Assembly: GCA_903822595.1 (NCBI GenBank)
Contig: CAIJPS010000105.1
Location: forward strand, 1 to 64,000
Reading direction: 5' to 3'
DNA from: an uncultured Chlorobiaceae bacterium
GTDB taxonomy: Bacteria > Bacteroidota > Chlorobiia > Chlorobiales > Chlorobiaceae
DNA length: 64,000 nt
Of this stretch, positions 35,746 to 44,597 are shown piece after piece. Made by a program: the position numbers and the translations under genes. The notes beneath the pieces are model-generated. The model worked only from the letters and a program-made list of their open reading frames with translations, was not told the DNA's origin and searched no databases. Each line of letters opens with the position of its first letter. Position 1 is the stretch's first letter.

Positions 35746-36314
35746 TATGAGACCTCCTCAATTAAGGTTACATGCAGTTTTATCCACCGAGCATATTGGT
35801 CGACCCAGTTCTGCAGAAACGGTTTGCTCCCTGGACCAATAGTGCCATCCTCACTGAATAATCCCTCCCTTGCCTGAATGAACGCTTCAGGCTGTCCAAG
35901 CACAGGCACATCCAGACAGGCAAGAATGTTGCGAAGATGCTGCTGTGCCAAGGCAGTACCGGCAGCTCCGAGTGCAACACCAAGAATACCGGCAGGCTTG
36001 CCCGCCCAGACACTCTGCCCATGTGGTCGTGAAGCATGATCGAGAGCATTCTTGAGAACACCGGGTATTGATCGGTTATATTCAGGCGTCAAAAAGAGCA
36101 GCCCGTCAGCACCACCTATTTCCCGTCTCAGCCGCTTGACCGATTCGGCAGGATTCGCATCGTCATCCTGATTGTAAAGCGGTAAATCACTGATCAGCAC
36201 ATGCATGAAAGAAAACCCGGACGGGGCTATCCTGATGATGGCATCTGCGAGCTTTTTGTTCAATGAATCTTTTCTGATGCTGCCGACGATAACGGCAATC
36301 TTGTACTGGTTCAT
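35745..36314 (-). CDS. NADPH-dependent FMN reductase family protein
   Basis: This is a flavodoxin-like reductase of about 189 aa from the ATG at 36314 (MNQYKIAVIVGSIRKDSLNKKLA). The phosphate-binding GS.R..S loop and LLFLTPEYNRSIPGVLKNALDHASRP, plus KPAGILGVALGAAGTALAQQHLR, identify the FMN_red/chromate reductase-like family. In-frame ATGs up to 36362 would add up to 16 residues before the first beta strand; none has a clear ribosome-binding site. Probably reduces quinones or other small electrophiles; substrate not predictable. Co-transcribed with the pirin gene. Confidence 0.88.
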   Translation of the reverse strand: MNQYKIAVIVGSIRKDSLNKKLADAIIRIAPSGFSFMHVLISDLPLYNQDDDANPAESVKRLRREIGGADGLLFLTPEYNRSIPGVLKNALDHASRPHGQSVWAGKPAGILGVALGAAGTALAQQHLRNILACLDVPVLGQPEAFIQAREGLFSEDGTIGPGSKPFLQNWVDQYARWIKLHVTLIEEVS

Positions 36315-36500
36315 AATCATGTTCATTGAAGCATTGTTGATAATAGCTGTTATCGGGATCATGCATTCATCCGCTATAACGCGACAAGAAGATTCTGAAA
36401 TTTTTACACGGAGGTTATGAAATTTGAACCAGAAAAAATGAGGAGAAAGATGAAGTAATTAATCGCCACTTAACGGGTCTTAAACGATCAATCAAATCCG

Positions 36501-36668
36501 TTAAATTACCGCTACATCGGGATGAGAAAACCCACTATCCACACTCCAAAAATCTCCAATCCAGTAATCATCATCAAGGGGAACCCAACCCTGTGACGTC
36601 GCAAACTCCGGGTCACTACAGATCGTCACATTAACAACGACACCATCCTTAACTATAGCATACCGCAT
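36501..36668 (-). CDS. Small phage protein after the tail fibre
   Basis: This 55-aa protein (MRYAIVKDGVVVNVTICSDP..., then WVPLDDDYWIGDFW) has its ATG one base after the fibre stop codon (TGATATG), so it is translationally coupled. Short proteins that begin with a beta hairpin of this AIVKDGVVVNV type are common beside phage tail-fibre genes, where some act in fibre assembly. It is the last gene at the tail end of the prophage. An inverted repeat TTAACGG-N18-CCGTTAA overlaps its stop (36471-36505) and may be a terminator or transposase site. Confidence 0.7.
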   Translation of the reverse strand: MRYAIVKDGVVVNVTICSDPEFATSQGWVPLDDDYWIGDFWSVDSGFSHPDVAVI

Positions 36669-36669
36669 A

Positions 36670-37905
36670 TCAAAATACCGTTATAATTACTTTTCCACTT
36701 CCACCCGCACCCCCGGTGCCACCAGACATTGTTGAGCATCCACCACCGCCACCGCCCGGCACTGATCCCGCAGTAGCGTTCCCCGAAGATGATCCAGCAC
36801 CACCACTTCCACCGACCATCCCAACGGCTCCTGAACTCACCGCCCCTCCATTAAGAGCACTTCCTCCGCCGCCGCCACCAAAAAGACTCTGTGACGGAGT
36901 AGAAGGTGCTGTTGTAACACCGCCTCCAGCGCTACCGTGCCAAAACGTAGAAGTCGTAGGCAAACCCTGTACCCCTGTCCCGGTACCTCCAATACCTATA
37001 GGACCACCGCCACCCCCGCCATAAACCGGGTTATTACCGATCCCTCCTCCGCCACCACCAAAGGCTAAAATGTAACTACCAAAAGAGGAGGAACCCCCCG
37101 AATATCCGTTCCCACCTGGATTTCTCTGAGCCCCCCCACTCCCGACCGTTACCGTAACGCTTGATGGTAACTCATTCCACGACATCCAACCTTCCGCATA
37201 CGCGCCACCACCACCACCACCAGCTCCGTTTGAGCCACCGGCATTGGTCATCCCTCCACTACCACCGCCGCCCCATACTTGCACGAACACTCGCGCATTA
37301 GTAGCTCTATCACTCGGTTTATACCAAGAGCTTGACGACAAAAAGACCTGTACATCTGGAGAGACAACGCCCCAACTCGCAACCTCCGAAACCGTCTTTA
37401 GCACCTTACCGCTTTGACCGACTTGCGACGGTAAAGGGTTCCCACTCCAACTCACAACACCACCATCGGTAACGAGGCACTTCCCCCCATTCCCGGTCTG
37501 AGAAGGAAAGTGTAGTGGTACCCAATTGACCGTATCTAACGATGGATCAGTAGTCCCCGCCCCCGCCGTCTTGCGACGAAAAGATGCAAACGTAATCGGT
37601 GAAAACCGTACAGCCCCAATACTATACGTCGTTCCACTCACCCAAGCAGCCGCGGTTGACGCTGCTTCAGCCGCATTTTGAGCCGCCTGAGCAGCTACAA
37701 CCGCGGAATCACAAGACTCCTTATTTCCTGACACTTCGGCTGCAAGATCATTTGCAGCATCAGGAAAAACACTCAGATAAGTGGAAAGAGTCCCAGTTAT
37801 CCAGGCAACGAGAGTATCGACGTGATCACTAAACGTTGTCTTCGTATCAGTATTACGGTTTGGAGGTGTCCCGGTAAAAGGAGTGAAGTTAGGTATCGGC
37901 ATCAT
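36670..37905 (-). CDS. Phage tail fibre/adhesin with glycine-rich C-terminus
   Basis: This 411-aa protein has residues 1-60 containing a short tail-attachment region and residues ~60-90 an Ala-rich coiled coil (VVAAQAAQNAAEAAS). Residues ~89-130 (WVSGTTYSIGAVRFS...TTDPSLDTVNWVP) look like a carbohydrate-binding 5/12-type module. Residues ~215-411 are very Gly-rich (runs of GGGGGG separated by short variable loops), ending GGTGGAGGSGKVIITVF. This pattern recalls polyglycine-II sandwich adhesins such as phage S16 gp38, where loops between Gly strands bind the receptor. It is the likely receptor-binding protein. Confidence 0.8.
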   Translation of the reverse strand: MMPIPNFTPFTGTPPNRNTDTKTTFSDHVDTLVAWITGTLSTYLSVFPDAANDLAAEVSGNKESCDSAVVAAQAAQNAAEAASTAAAWVSGTTYSIGAVRFSPITFASFRRKTAGAGTTDPSLDTVNWVPLHFPSQTGNGGKCLVTDGGVVSWSGNPLPSQVGQSGKVLKTVSEVASWGVVSPDVQVFLSSSSWYKPSDRATNARVFVQVWGGGGSGGMTNAGGSNGAGGGGGGAYAEGWMSWNELPSSVTVTVGSGGAQRNPGGNGYSGGSSSFGSYILAFGGGGGGIGNNPVYGGGGGGPIGIGGTGTGVQGLPTTSTFWHGSAGGGVTTAPSTPSQSLFGGGGGGSALNGGAVSSGAVGMVGGSGGAGSSSGNATAGSVPGGGGGGCSTMSGGTGGAGGSGKVIITVF

Positions 37906-37913
37906 CGATTAAA

Positions 37914-38825
37914 TTATGTCAGCCCTTGTAGACTGACGTTACACCGGACAAACCGGCCATACGGAAAGACTCGATCAAAACTCTTAAAGAGTGCATACAA
38001 CACAAAACTGGGCAGGTTTTCTCCCTCCTCATTACAATCATAGATCGCCGCACGCCCACAGTTACTTTTAAATACTCGATAAACCCACTCGACACTCTCA
38101 ATTGGGAGTACGAGCGTAAGATCGATATCATCTGCATTGCCACCGGGTGCAACTGCCAAAATCGAAGTCGAAGACTTGTTACTATAATCAACGAGCCTTG
38201 TCGCCAATCCCTTCTGTACTTTACCGATGTCAGAAGACACCCCGGTGCGAAAAACGCCGCACTTTGCAACCGCACCGGACACCTGAGTTATCCGAAACCG
38301 CAGCCGACTCCCCGAACCATACTTGGTGTAGTTCCAGGGGAGTCTCTCCTCAAGTGAGATATCCTCAAAAAAATACTCCCACCAGTCAGGAGCACTTATT
38401 GGTACCCGGAGATCAAACACCTCACTCTTGATTACATCAGATCCAACCATATGGGTTAACTCAACCTCAACCGCATCAAGGTTGTATAACCCGACGAAAT
38501 CACACCCGGCACTACTAACCTCGCCAGAAAACGACTCAAGAAATCGGCTTTGAGTATTCCGCATATCGTCAAACATTGCCCACCGATCAGTCGTCCCAAT
38601 TAACTCCCACCGACTCGTATCAAGACTTGGGATAGGGTCTGTCCCTGACGAGACAATCGCCGTTCTACACTTGTACACATAATGGGGCGTAGTCGCGCCA
38701 TAATAGACGATATTCCCCACACTATAGGAAGCGATTGCCCATACCGGTATCACAGCGCCCGCATAGTAGTTTACCGGAATCGTCGAACTGTTCAGCGTCA
38801 CATCCGCAAGGGTCACGATCTTCAT
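37914..38825 (-). CDS. Phage tail-tip protein, carbohydrate-binding-module-like N-terminus
   Basis: This is a 303-aa protein. Residues ~28-80 (PVWAIASYSVGNIVYYGATTPHYVYKC, then DTSRWELIGTTDRWAMFDD) resemble the same CBM5/12-like module seen in the neighbouring fibre. The remainder is beta-rich with no named domain. Its ATG overlaps the tape measure stop by 4 bp. It takes the place of the distal tail/hub genes of other siphophages, which makes the tail tip unusually gene-poor (this gene plus the fibre). Hub or baseplate function is inferred from position. Confidence 0.7.
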   Translation of the reverse strand: MKIVTLADVTLNSSTIPVNYYAGAVIPVWAIASYSVGNIVYYGATTPHYVYKCRTAIVSSGTDPIPSLDTSRWELIGTTDRWAMFDDMRNTQSRFLESFSGEVSSAGCDFVGLYNLDAVEVELTHMVGSDVIKSEVFDLRVPISAPDWWEYFFEDISLEERLPWNYTKYGSGSRLRFRITQVSGAVAKCGVFRTGVSSDIGKVQKGLATRLVDYSNKSSTSILAVAPGGNADDIDLTLVLPIESVEWVYRVFKSNCGRAAIYDCNEEGENLPSFVLYALFKSFDRVFPYGRFVRCNVSLQGLT

Positions 38826-41800
38826 GCCGTCACCGCCAAAGTTCTGATTGATGATCCACCAGCACTCACCCGATCAAGCAGGGTTGATACTCTGCCCAAA
38901 AGCACCTTATTATCTCCATCAACACCCAGAATCGTCTCAAGCAAAGTAATAATCCGCGCCTGTTGCGACTCCGTACTTGCATTCAAAGACGACATGGATT
39001 CGATCGTCGATACCGTCGTATCCATCGCCGTCACAATATTACCGGTACTCGTCACCGCAAGTGACGAAATATCTTGAGTAGCGCTCTCCACTGCTGCAGG
39101 CAGCATACCAACCGAATCAATCAGCGTATACAGCGTCGAAAATACCGGAGTCATCAAATCAGATATTGTATTCACCTGATCCCCCAACGCGAGCAAATTA
39201 TCCGAACTCATCTCAGCACCTGACGCCAGACTACTCGTCATACTTCTCAGGACAGGATCCAGAATCGGCATCATCACATCCTCCACCGTTCGCTGGATCA
39301 AGATCGTACGAATCGCCGTATTGAGAGAATCCTGAACATTCGCTTGCAGTGCAGCAACGCCATCCGTTATAGACGTTGACGCCATAGCATCCTCAAACGC
39401 CTGAGAAACACTCGTCACACTCATCCCCAACAAAGAAGCCGCCAACTCACGGAACCTGGCCTCCTCGATACTGGCCAAATTCCCCGCCTGAGAAATCATA
39501 TAGTCATACTTCGTACCGATCTCACTCAGCATATTGGACACTTCCGACCGACCAAGGTTATTGATTGTCGCACCAACCGTATCCAAAACAGCAATGACCG
39601 CCCGCAAATCAGTAATCTCCTGAGCTCCATTATTCCAGTTCCGGCTATCATTAAGCAACTGGTTCCCCGGATCGCTCACATGATACAACCCGGTAGGCGT
39701 TTTCAACGGGTTCACATCAGCAAGTGCAGAAACCCCTGCAAGATTATAGCCGCCCTGGGCAAGAAGCATCGCCGAGAACGGACCACCAGAAAGCCCCGCC
39801 GACAAAATCGCATCATAGACACCCTGCCGGTCAGCCGTACGCTGATCAGCCGATGCCGAAGCCGCACCCAAAAGGCTTGTCACCAACCCCTGAACGCCAC
39901 CAATCACCCCACCAATAGGCCCACCAATCTGATACCCGGCCATTGCACCCTGCGCCGTAGAAGAGATCACTGACCCAGAACTCCCACCAATCATCTGCCC
40001 CAACGACCCAACGACCCCAAGCGTACCACTCACATTCCGTCCAGCAACAGCAGACCCATCAGCATTCGTCGCTGAAAACCTCCTAATGGCAGCCGTCAAA
40101 GAATCCAATCCTCGAATACTCGTTCCCGTCGCCGTTTCAAATGCCGTCCCAATACTCGTTACTGCCGCAGCAATTCTGGTCGTTTGTTCGTCATAAGCAT
40201 CTGCCACAGCCTTAACCGCGTCTTTCTCATTTTTGTAGGCCTGTGTATTTGCTTCGGTCTTCTCCTTCAACCTCTCCTTCGACTCTCCATTTGCCGTCTC
40301 AGCATTTTTATTAATCAGGATCTCTGCCGTCAAAGCTTCTGTCGCCTCTTTATGCGCCTTGGTTGCCTCAGCAATCGTAAGCGTTTTCCCGGTGCCAAGC
40401 TCCATCGATTTAGCGGCATCATCAAGCGCTTTCTTTATCGAACCCTGAAGCCTCTCCTCGGCACTCAGAGCATCACTATACGCCTTCGTTTCTCTCTCAA
40501 GCACTTTCGTCCCCTCAGTAGATAAGCCCTGCGCCACAAGCACACGGGCAAAAGCCTCTGCGACTCGATCACTCGACTGGGCCAGCGTTATCGTCTCCCG
40601 GCTACTCCCGCTCAAAACTGCACGAGAGTTATCAAGAGCCCTGTTCCACTCCTCCTGCTTGCGATTAGCATCCTCAACCGACCTTGCGTGCTTCTCTGTC
40701 GCAGTTCCACCAGCTATAGCAGCACCCGCATTATTGTTATGCGCGACCTTATTTTTATCCAGCGCTACAGCCTGCTCCGTGATTTTCGTTGTCAGATTCT
40801 GGAAATGCGTGATAATCGCTGTACCACCTCCCGTTATCAGTGACTGCATATAAGCCATCCCGGCAGGACTCGCAGCCAAAGCACGATTGCGCTCATCCGC
40901 TAACCTTGCCTTGTCGGCAGTAAGCATATAATCTTCATACTTGAGGATAACCTCATTGAGAAAACCCGCAGCACCACGCAGATTAACATTCATAAATGTC
41001 AGGTTATCTACAGCCGAGCTCGCAACACCACCAATAATCTCTCCCAACGCCACAAACGACCGGCCAAGACTCTCGACCACAAGCCAAGCCGTTCTCAACC
41101 CTCTATCAAGATCACTCATCTTGCTGACAGGCTGATCAAGCGTTCCGCTTGCTGCACCAAGAGCAACAATCCCCTCCTTGGCACCAATTAACGACAGTTT
41201 GAAGAGATCAGAATTAATAATCGCATCACCGATTTTATTTTTCACCACATCAAACGCCCGCCAAGCCTGATCTTGCAAAAAAGCACTCGACTGCGCCATC
41301 TGGTTGAACGCCGTATCCGTTGCACCCGCATTGTGCTCCAGCTCCTTCAGATCATCCGCGAAGGTTCGAGCAGCCGTGCCGGTCAAAGGCATCACCGCCC
41401 GCAAAGCCTCCTCTCGTGTAAACAGCTTATTGATCGAGATCCCCGACGCATCACTGGCCTGCTGCACAAGATCAAGCGCACCCTGCAACCCGCCGCCCGT
41501 CCGGATCAGATTATCCGACTCAACGCCAATCGACTTGAGAGCTTTGACCATATCCTTGCTTGGCCTCTGTAACTCCATAATCGCCGCCGATATACCCGTA
41601 ACCGAAACAGAGGTAGACTGCCCCTGAACCGTCAACGCCGCCAAAGCAGCACCAGCCTCATGCACCGATACTCCAGCAGGAGCAGCCACCGCAGCAAGCA
41701 CACCAAACTGTGAGCCAAGATCAGTCATCGTAGTCTTACCGAGCGCTACAACCGTAAAGAGATCATCCGACACTGCAGTAACATCCTGCGCCTTCATCCC

Positions 41801-42304
41801 ATACGCACTGATAACCGTCGTCAACACATCCGCAGCCGTCGAAACCTCGGTAACACCCGCAACCGCAAGCCGCGCACTCGCCTCAAGAATCAACGCCGAA
41901 TCCGCAGCATCAGTGAACCCCGAAGAAACAATATCATACCGTGCTCTCACCAGCGGCTCAATAGCCTGGCCACTCGAAATAGAAAGCGCTCCAAGCTCAT
42001 CTTTCATCCGCTTGATTTCGCCGTCCGTAAGCCCGCCCATCAGCGTCCCGATTTCCCGAACCCCTCTGTCAAGCCTTGTTGCCCCGTCAACAACATCAAG
42101 AAAGGCAGCCCCGGCAGCAGCAATAGACATAGCCGGTAACGCCTCAGCAATAAGGCCCTTCATACCACCAAGAGTCCCCGACAACCCCGTCGAACTCTGG
42201 TGGATACTCTTGATGCCATCATCGACCTCACGCAAAGGAGCACCTCCCTGCGTATCATAATCGATCAAGACCTTAAGCCTGATATCACTTGATGAAACCG
42301 CCAT
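38822..42304 (-). CDS. Phage tail tape measure protein (TP901 family)
   Basis: This is a 1160-aa protein. The N-terminal ~300 residues carry the TP901 core (LDRGVREIGTLMGGLTDGEIKRMKDELGALSISSGQ, SAADVLTTVISAYGMKAQDV, LGSQFGVLAAVAAPAGVSVHEAGAALAALT). A hydrophobic Gly-rich stretch occurs near residue 780 (SGSVISSTAQGAMAGYQIGGPIGGVIGGVQG), and the C-terminus is helical and Ser/Thr-rich. At roughly 1.5 Angstrom per residue a tail of about 170 nm would be expected. No peptidase domain is evident. The gene is preceded by the frameshifted chaperone genes, as in lambda-like tails. Confidence 0.92.
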   Translation of the reverse strand: MAVSSSDIRLKVLIDYDTQGGAPLREVDDGIKSIHQSSTGLSGTLGGMKGLIAEALPAMSIAAAGAAFLDVVDGATRLDRGVREIGTLMGGLTDGEIKRMKDELGALSISSGQAIEPLVRARYDIVSSGFTDAADSALILEASARLAVAGVTEVSTAADVLTTVISAYGMKAQDVTAVSDDLFTVVALGKTTMTDLGSQFGVLAAVAAPAGVSVHEAGAALAALTVQGQSTSVSVTGISAAIMELQRPSKDMVKALKSIGVESDNLIRTGGGLQGALDLVQQASDASGISINKLFTREEALRAVMPLTGTAARTFADDLKELEHNAGATDTAFNQMAQSSAFLQDQAWRAFDVVKNKIGDAIINSDLFKLSLIGAKEGIVALGAASGTLDQPVSKMSDLDRGLRTAWLVVESLGRSFVALGEIIGGVASSAVDNLTFMNVNLRGAAGFLNEVILKYEDYMLTADKARLADERNRALAASPAGMAYMQSLITGGGTAIITHFQNLTTKITEQAVALDKNKVAHNNNAGAAIAGGTATEKHARSVEDANRKQEEWNRALDNSRAVLSGSSRETITLAQSSDRVAEAFARVLVAQGLSTEGTKVLERETKAYSDALSAEERLQGSIKKALDDAAKSMELGTGKTLTIAEATKAHKEATEALTAEILINKNAETANGESKERLKEKTEANTQAYKNEKDAVKAVADAYDEQTTRIAAAVTSIGTAFETATGTSIRGLDSLTAAIRRFSATNADGSAVAGRNVSGTLGVVGSLGQMIGGSSGSVISSTAQGAMAGYQIGGPIGGVIGGVQGLVTSLLGAASASADQRTADRQGVYDAILSAGLSGGPFSAMLLAQGGYNLAGVSALADVNPLKTPTGLYHVSDPGNQLLNDSRNWNNGAQEITDLRAVIAVLDTVGATINNLGRSEVSNMLSEIGTKYDYMISQAGNLASIEEARFRELAASLLGMSVTSVSQAFEDAMASTSITDGVAALQANVQDSLNTAIRTILIQRTVEDVMMPILDPVLRSMTSSLASGAEMSSDNLLALGDQVNTISDLMTPVFSTLYTLIDSVGMLPAAVESATQDISSLAVTSTGNIVTAMDTTVSTIESMSSLNASTESQQARIITLLETILGVDGDNKVLLGRVSTLLDRVSAGGSSIRTLAVTA

Positions 42305-42319
42305 ATCCCTCGCTACCCC

Positions 42320-42490
42320 TTAATAATACTCATGATTCCTTCGCAACTCCTTCTCCTCCTCCACCACCCTGGAATAAGCCCGCCACCACTGCATCTCCTC
42401 TTCCGAAACCTCCTCCTTGATACGCGCAATACTCATCCCCAGCCTCTCCGCAAGAGCAAACCAATCCTTTAAGCCGGGGTCACTATAAAA
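42320..42490 (-). CDS. Tail assembly chaperone extension (gpT-like), made by -1 frameshift
   Basis: This frame has no start codon. It lies in the -1 frame relative to the upstream chaperone gene and overlaps its end; the -1 frame is closed by TGA at 42496-42494, so the switch must occur within about 25 bases. It encodes GLKDWFALAERLGMSIARI...EEEMQWWRAYSRVVEEEKELRRNHEYY, then TAA, immediately before the tape measure start. This is the classical G/GT layout. The most likely slip is at TTTT-ATA (42490-42484), with tRNA-Phe slipping on U4 before a rare AUA codon; it is not a perfect heptamer. Confidence 0.65.
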   Translation of the reverse strand, partial: FYSDPGLKDWFALAERLGMSIARIKEEVSEEEMQWWRAYSRVVEEEKELRRNHEYY

Positions 42491-42813
42491 GCCTCAACCG
42501 CCTCATCGGTCGACTTCACCTTCTTTATTGCTGTGTAAATCTCCTCAAGCTCAGATTGAAAATGTAGTTCTACGACCGCCTGATACTGGTCGTTGGTAAA
42601 CAACCGCGCCCGGTTTTCATCCAGAGCCTTAACGACGACGTATGCCGCCCACATCGATGCAGTAGACTCTGCCGTACCCATCAGAGCCTTTGCTGATTCC
42701 GACTCTTTGGCCGATAAAGGGAGAAAATAAACTTTACGGTTCCACGACTTCACGAAATGGACACGAATCGGAATAACCTGTTCAATACCCCTTAAATCAT
42801 CAAGAAATGCCAT
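42469..42813 (-). CDS. Tail assembly chaperone (gpG-like)
   Basis: This 114-aa protein is mostly helical (SAKESESAKALMGTAESTASMWAAYVVVKALDE, YQAVVELHFQSELEEIYTAIKKV), ending EAFIVTPA. Position between the tail tube and the tape measure, plus a short overlapping -1 frame at its 3' end, identifies it as the G-type chaperone that coats the tape measure during tail assembly. Sequence conservation in this family is weak, so the call rests mainly on context. Confidence 0.75.
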   Translation of the reverse strand: MAFLDDLRGIEQVIPIRVHFVKSWNRKVYFLPLSAKESESAKALMGTAESTASMWAAYVVVKALDENRARLFTNDQYQAVVELHFQSELEEIYTAIKKVKSTDEAVEAFIVTPA

Positions 42814-42851
42814 AAAAAAACCTCGTTAAACAGTGATTAAATACCCATCAA

Positions 42852-43277
42852 TTAAGTAGCCACACCCTTCGTTGGCTTCGCAGCAAACACCAGCTTGAAC
42901 GTCCCTTGCTGGATCTTATTTTTACTTTCCGAACCTCTCTTTGGCACGCCCGAAACAAATACACTCCCTGACCATTCCTCACTTCCCGTCGTTTTCCCGT
43001 CCGGGTAAAACTTCACCGAAGCGATAAGCGTTTTTGCATCAAATGCCGTCCATAGGGCAGCCTGTCCGGTTGTATCTGCTGTATCAAGGCTGCACGTAAC
43101 CTCGATGGTTCTCGGGTCCTTCGCCGCTCCAACACCAAGCACTTCCGGCTCATCATCGTGCAACGAGTCTGACAGGAGAGCATCCCGATCCGGTATCGTG
43201 TACGTTACAGAAACAATGTGCTGCACCGCAGCAGTCGCCAGATACAGATCAGCGAGATTTGTCGTCTTTCTTGCCAT
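42852..43277 (-). CDS. Phage tail tube protein
   Basis: This 141-aa beta-rich protein has FKLVFAAKPTKGVAT at the end and the sequence LIASVKFYPDGKTTGSEEWSGSVFVSGVPKRGSESKNKIQQGTFKLVF, the pattern of siphovirus major tail proteins. It lies between terminator/connector genes and the chaperones, as expected. It overlaps the 3' end of the upstream small gene by 29 bp. Confidence 0.8.
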   Translation of the reverse strand: MARKTTNLADLYLATAAVQHIVSVTYTIPDRDALLSDSLHDDEPEVLGVGAAKDPRTIEVTCSLDTADTTGQAALWTAFDAKTLIASVKFYPDGKTTGSEEWSGSVFVSGVPKRGSESKNKIQQGTFKLVFAAKPTKGVAT

Positions 43278-43434
43278 CAGTCTCCTCCTTTTTGGTTTTT
43301 TCTACACTCTCTTTCTTTTTCCATCCCTGCTTCATCAAAGCATCCGCCACCCAATCAGGAGTAGGGAGCACCTCACCCGTTTCCGGATAGACCATATCGA
43401 CATACACCTCAGTTTGCTGCATTTGCAACTCCAT
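43249..43434 (-). CDS. Small Lys-rich phage protein upstream of the tail tube
   Basis: This 61-aa protein has VYPETGEVLPTPDWVADALMKQGW followed by a highly charged C-terminus (KKKESVEKTKKEETDGKKDDK). It overlaps both neighbours (26 bp upstream, 29 bp downstream), which is common for small phage genes. No function recognised; it may be a tail accessory protein. Confidence 0.6.
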   Translation of the reverse strand: MELQMQQTEVYVDMVYPETGEVLPTPDWVADALMKQGWKKKESVEKTKKEETDGKKDDKSR

Positions 43435-43849
43435 CTACCGTTTGATATTCAACATTGAACGTTATTGATACTTTTGTATGCTTCAGAGCTCCTGACGCCA
43501 CAAACTCCCGACGCTCACCGCCATAAACAAGGTTGGTCGCCAGACTATTAAAAAATCTCCCACCAACACGATCGCCATACAGCGCTGCTTCAACCTCTCC
43601 CTGCACCTGACCTGATACCGAATAATCATCACCAGCTACATACACATCGACCAGTAACTCAACCTCTTTTTGTGTCGCCTTCATGGTGCCACCAGTTGGT
43701 TGCGCACCACCAAGCGACACACAGACCCCCGGCATTGTCCCTGGGGTCAACGGGTGAACACGCCCTTGATACACCCGTGAGCCCGTCGTCGTCAACCCCG
43801 TCAAAAGCGATAGCACCCGACCAAGAATCTGTGTCTGCACATGGCTCAT
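43409..43849 (-). CDS. Probable tail terminator / tail completion protein
   Basis: This 146-aa protein reads QILGRVLSLLTGLTTTGSRVYQGRVHPLTPGTMPGVCVSL, then KEVELLVDVYVAGDDYSVSGQVQGEVEAAL. This arrangement (helix, variable loop, strand, dimer helix) matches tail terminator proteins of siphophages such as lambda gpU. It sits between Gp37 and the tail tube, and its ATG overlaps the Gp37 stop by 4 bp. Sequence identity to any named family is weak. Confidence 0.65.
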   Translation of the reverse strand: MSHVQTQILGRVLSLLTGLTTTGSRVYQGRVHPLTPGTMPGVCVSLGGAQPTGGTMKATQKEVELLVDVYVAGDDYSVSGQVQGEVEAALYGDRVGGRFFNSLATNLVYGGERREFVASGALKHTKVSITFNVEYQTVDGVANAAN

Positions 43850-44340
43850 ACAACCCCCTCAATCTGCGTCTTGACCGTCAGGAGGATCCCGTATGTCCAG
43901 GAACCTTTCCGCTCTTCCACATAATCATCGCGCTCCAGCTCAATGCCATCAATACAGCAATCAGGCTTATGACCAATCAGCCGCAAAGCGACCAGATCAA
44001 GCAGTTCATAAATCCCCGAACCGGTATCACGAGCCTGCAGGGTATCCGAGAACACCAGAACCTCATACCTCATGGTACGATCCTGCACCGATACCATCCC
44101 GGCAACATCCCGACGCGAGGAGTAGCTGGATCCCGTATAGCGCACCACAACAGCGCCACTGGCAGCCAAAGCAACAAGTATCTGCTCCGATGGCTGCTTT
44201 GGATACGACTCTACCCGAATAGGCACCGTCACCTGCGACCCATCCGCCTTCACCATCACCTTTGTCAAAGCAGCAACACCCTCGATATCTGCTGCAAGGC
44301 GATCTTTCAAGGCCTCCTCGATGTCAACAATGATACTCAC
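43846..44340 (-). CDS. Phage Gp37-like protein (DUF1834)
   Basis: This 164-aa protein begins MSIIVDIEEALKDRLAADIEGVAAL, followed by a beta-rich core (VVVRYTGSSYSSRRDVAGMVSVQDRTMRYEVLVFSD) and LLDLVALRLIGHKPD. This fits the Mu Gp37/DUF1834 family found in the head-tail region of Mu-like phages. It overlaps both neighbours by 4 bp. Confidence 0.75.
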   Translation of the reverse strand: MSIIVDIEEALKDRLAADIEGVAALTKVMVKADGSQVTVPIRVESYPKQPSEQILVALAASGAVVVRYTGSSYSSRRDVAGMVSVQDRTMRYEVLVFSDTLQARDTGSGIYELLDLVALRLIGHKPDCCIDGIELERDDYVEERKGSWTYGILLTVKTQIEGVV

Positions 44341-44597
44341 TTCACAACCGGTGAAAAATTAATCCAGGTACCTTCAGGGATGTCAGCCTTTACTGGCACC
44401 CACTTTGTCTTATCTGGTGACGGCAGCCAGACCGGCCAATCCCTCACCGTTTTTCCCATCCGAGCCACACTTGTTGTGTCCCCTGGTGCAACCAAAACCC
44501 GAGACTCACCACATCCCTCAAGGCTCAGGATAATGAGAAGGGAGAGGCACATCAGCCATCCCGGAATTCTTGAGTTTCGCCTCAAACAAATCATCAT
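44337..44597 (-). CDS. Small putative lipoprotein, possible outer-membrane spanin
   Basis: This 86-aa protein has a basic N-terminus, a hydrophobic stretch MCLSLLIILSL and then EGCGES, which could act as a non-canonical lipobox. The rest is Pro- and Trp-containing and compact. It partly overlaps the preceding gene (44518-44597) in another frame. Overlap of a lipoprotein frame with another lysis-region gene resembles Rz/Rz1 spanin pairs, and the endolysin lies just upstream. The exact start is uncertain; a later in-frame ATG near 44552 would also work. Confidence 0.5.
   Translation of the reverse strand: MMICLRRNSRIPGWLMCLSLLIILSLEGCGESRVLVAPGDTTSVARMGKTVRDWPVWLPSPDKTKWVPVKADIPEGTWINFSPVVK

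Noticed and set aside
36471-36505. TTAACGG-N18-CCGTTAA as the phage end repeat
   Set aside because: No matching copy was found near 63.15-63.36 kb, so it cannot be called a terminal repeat; it may be a weak terminator.
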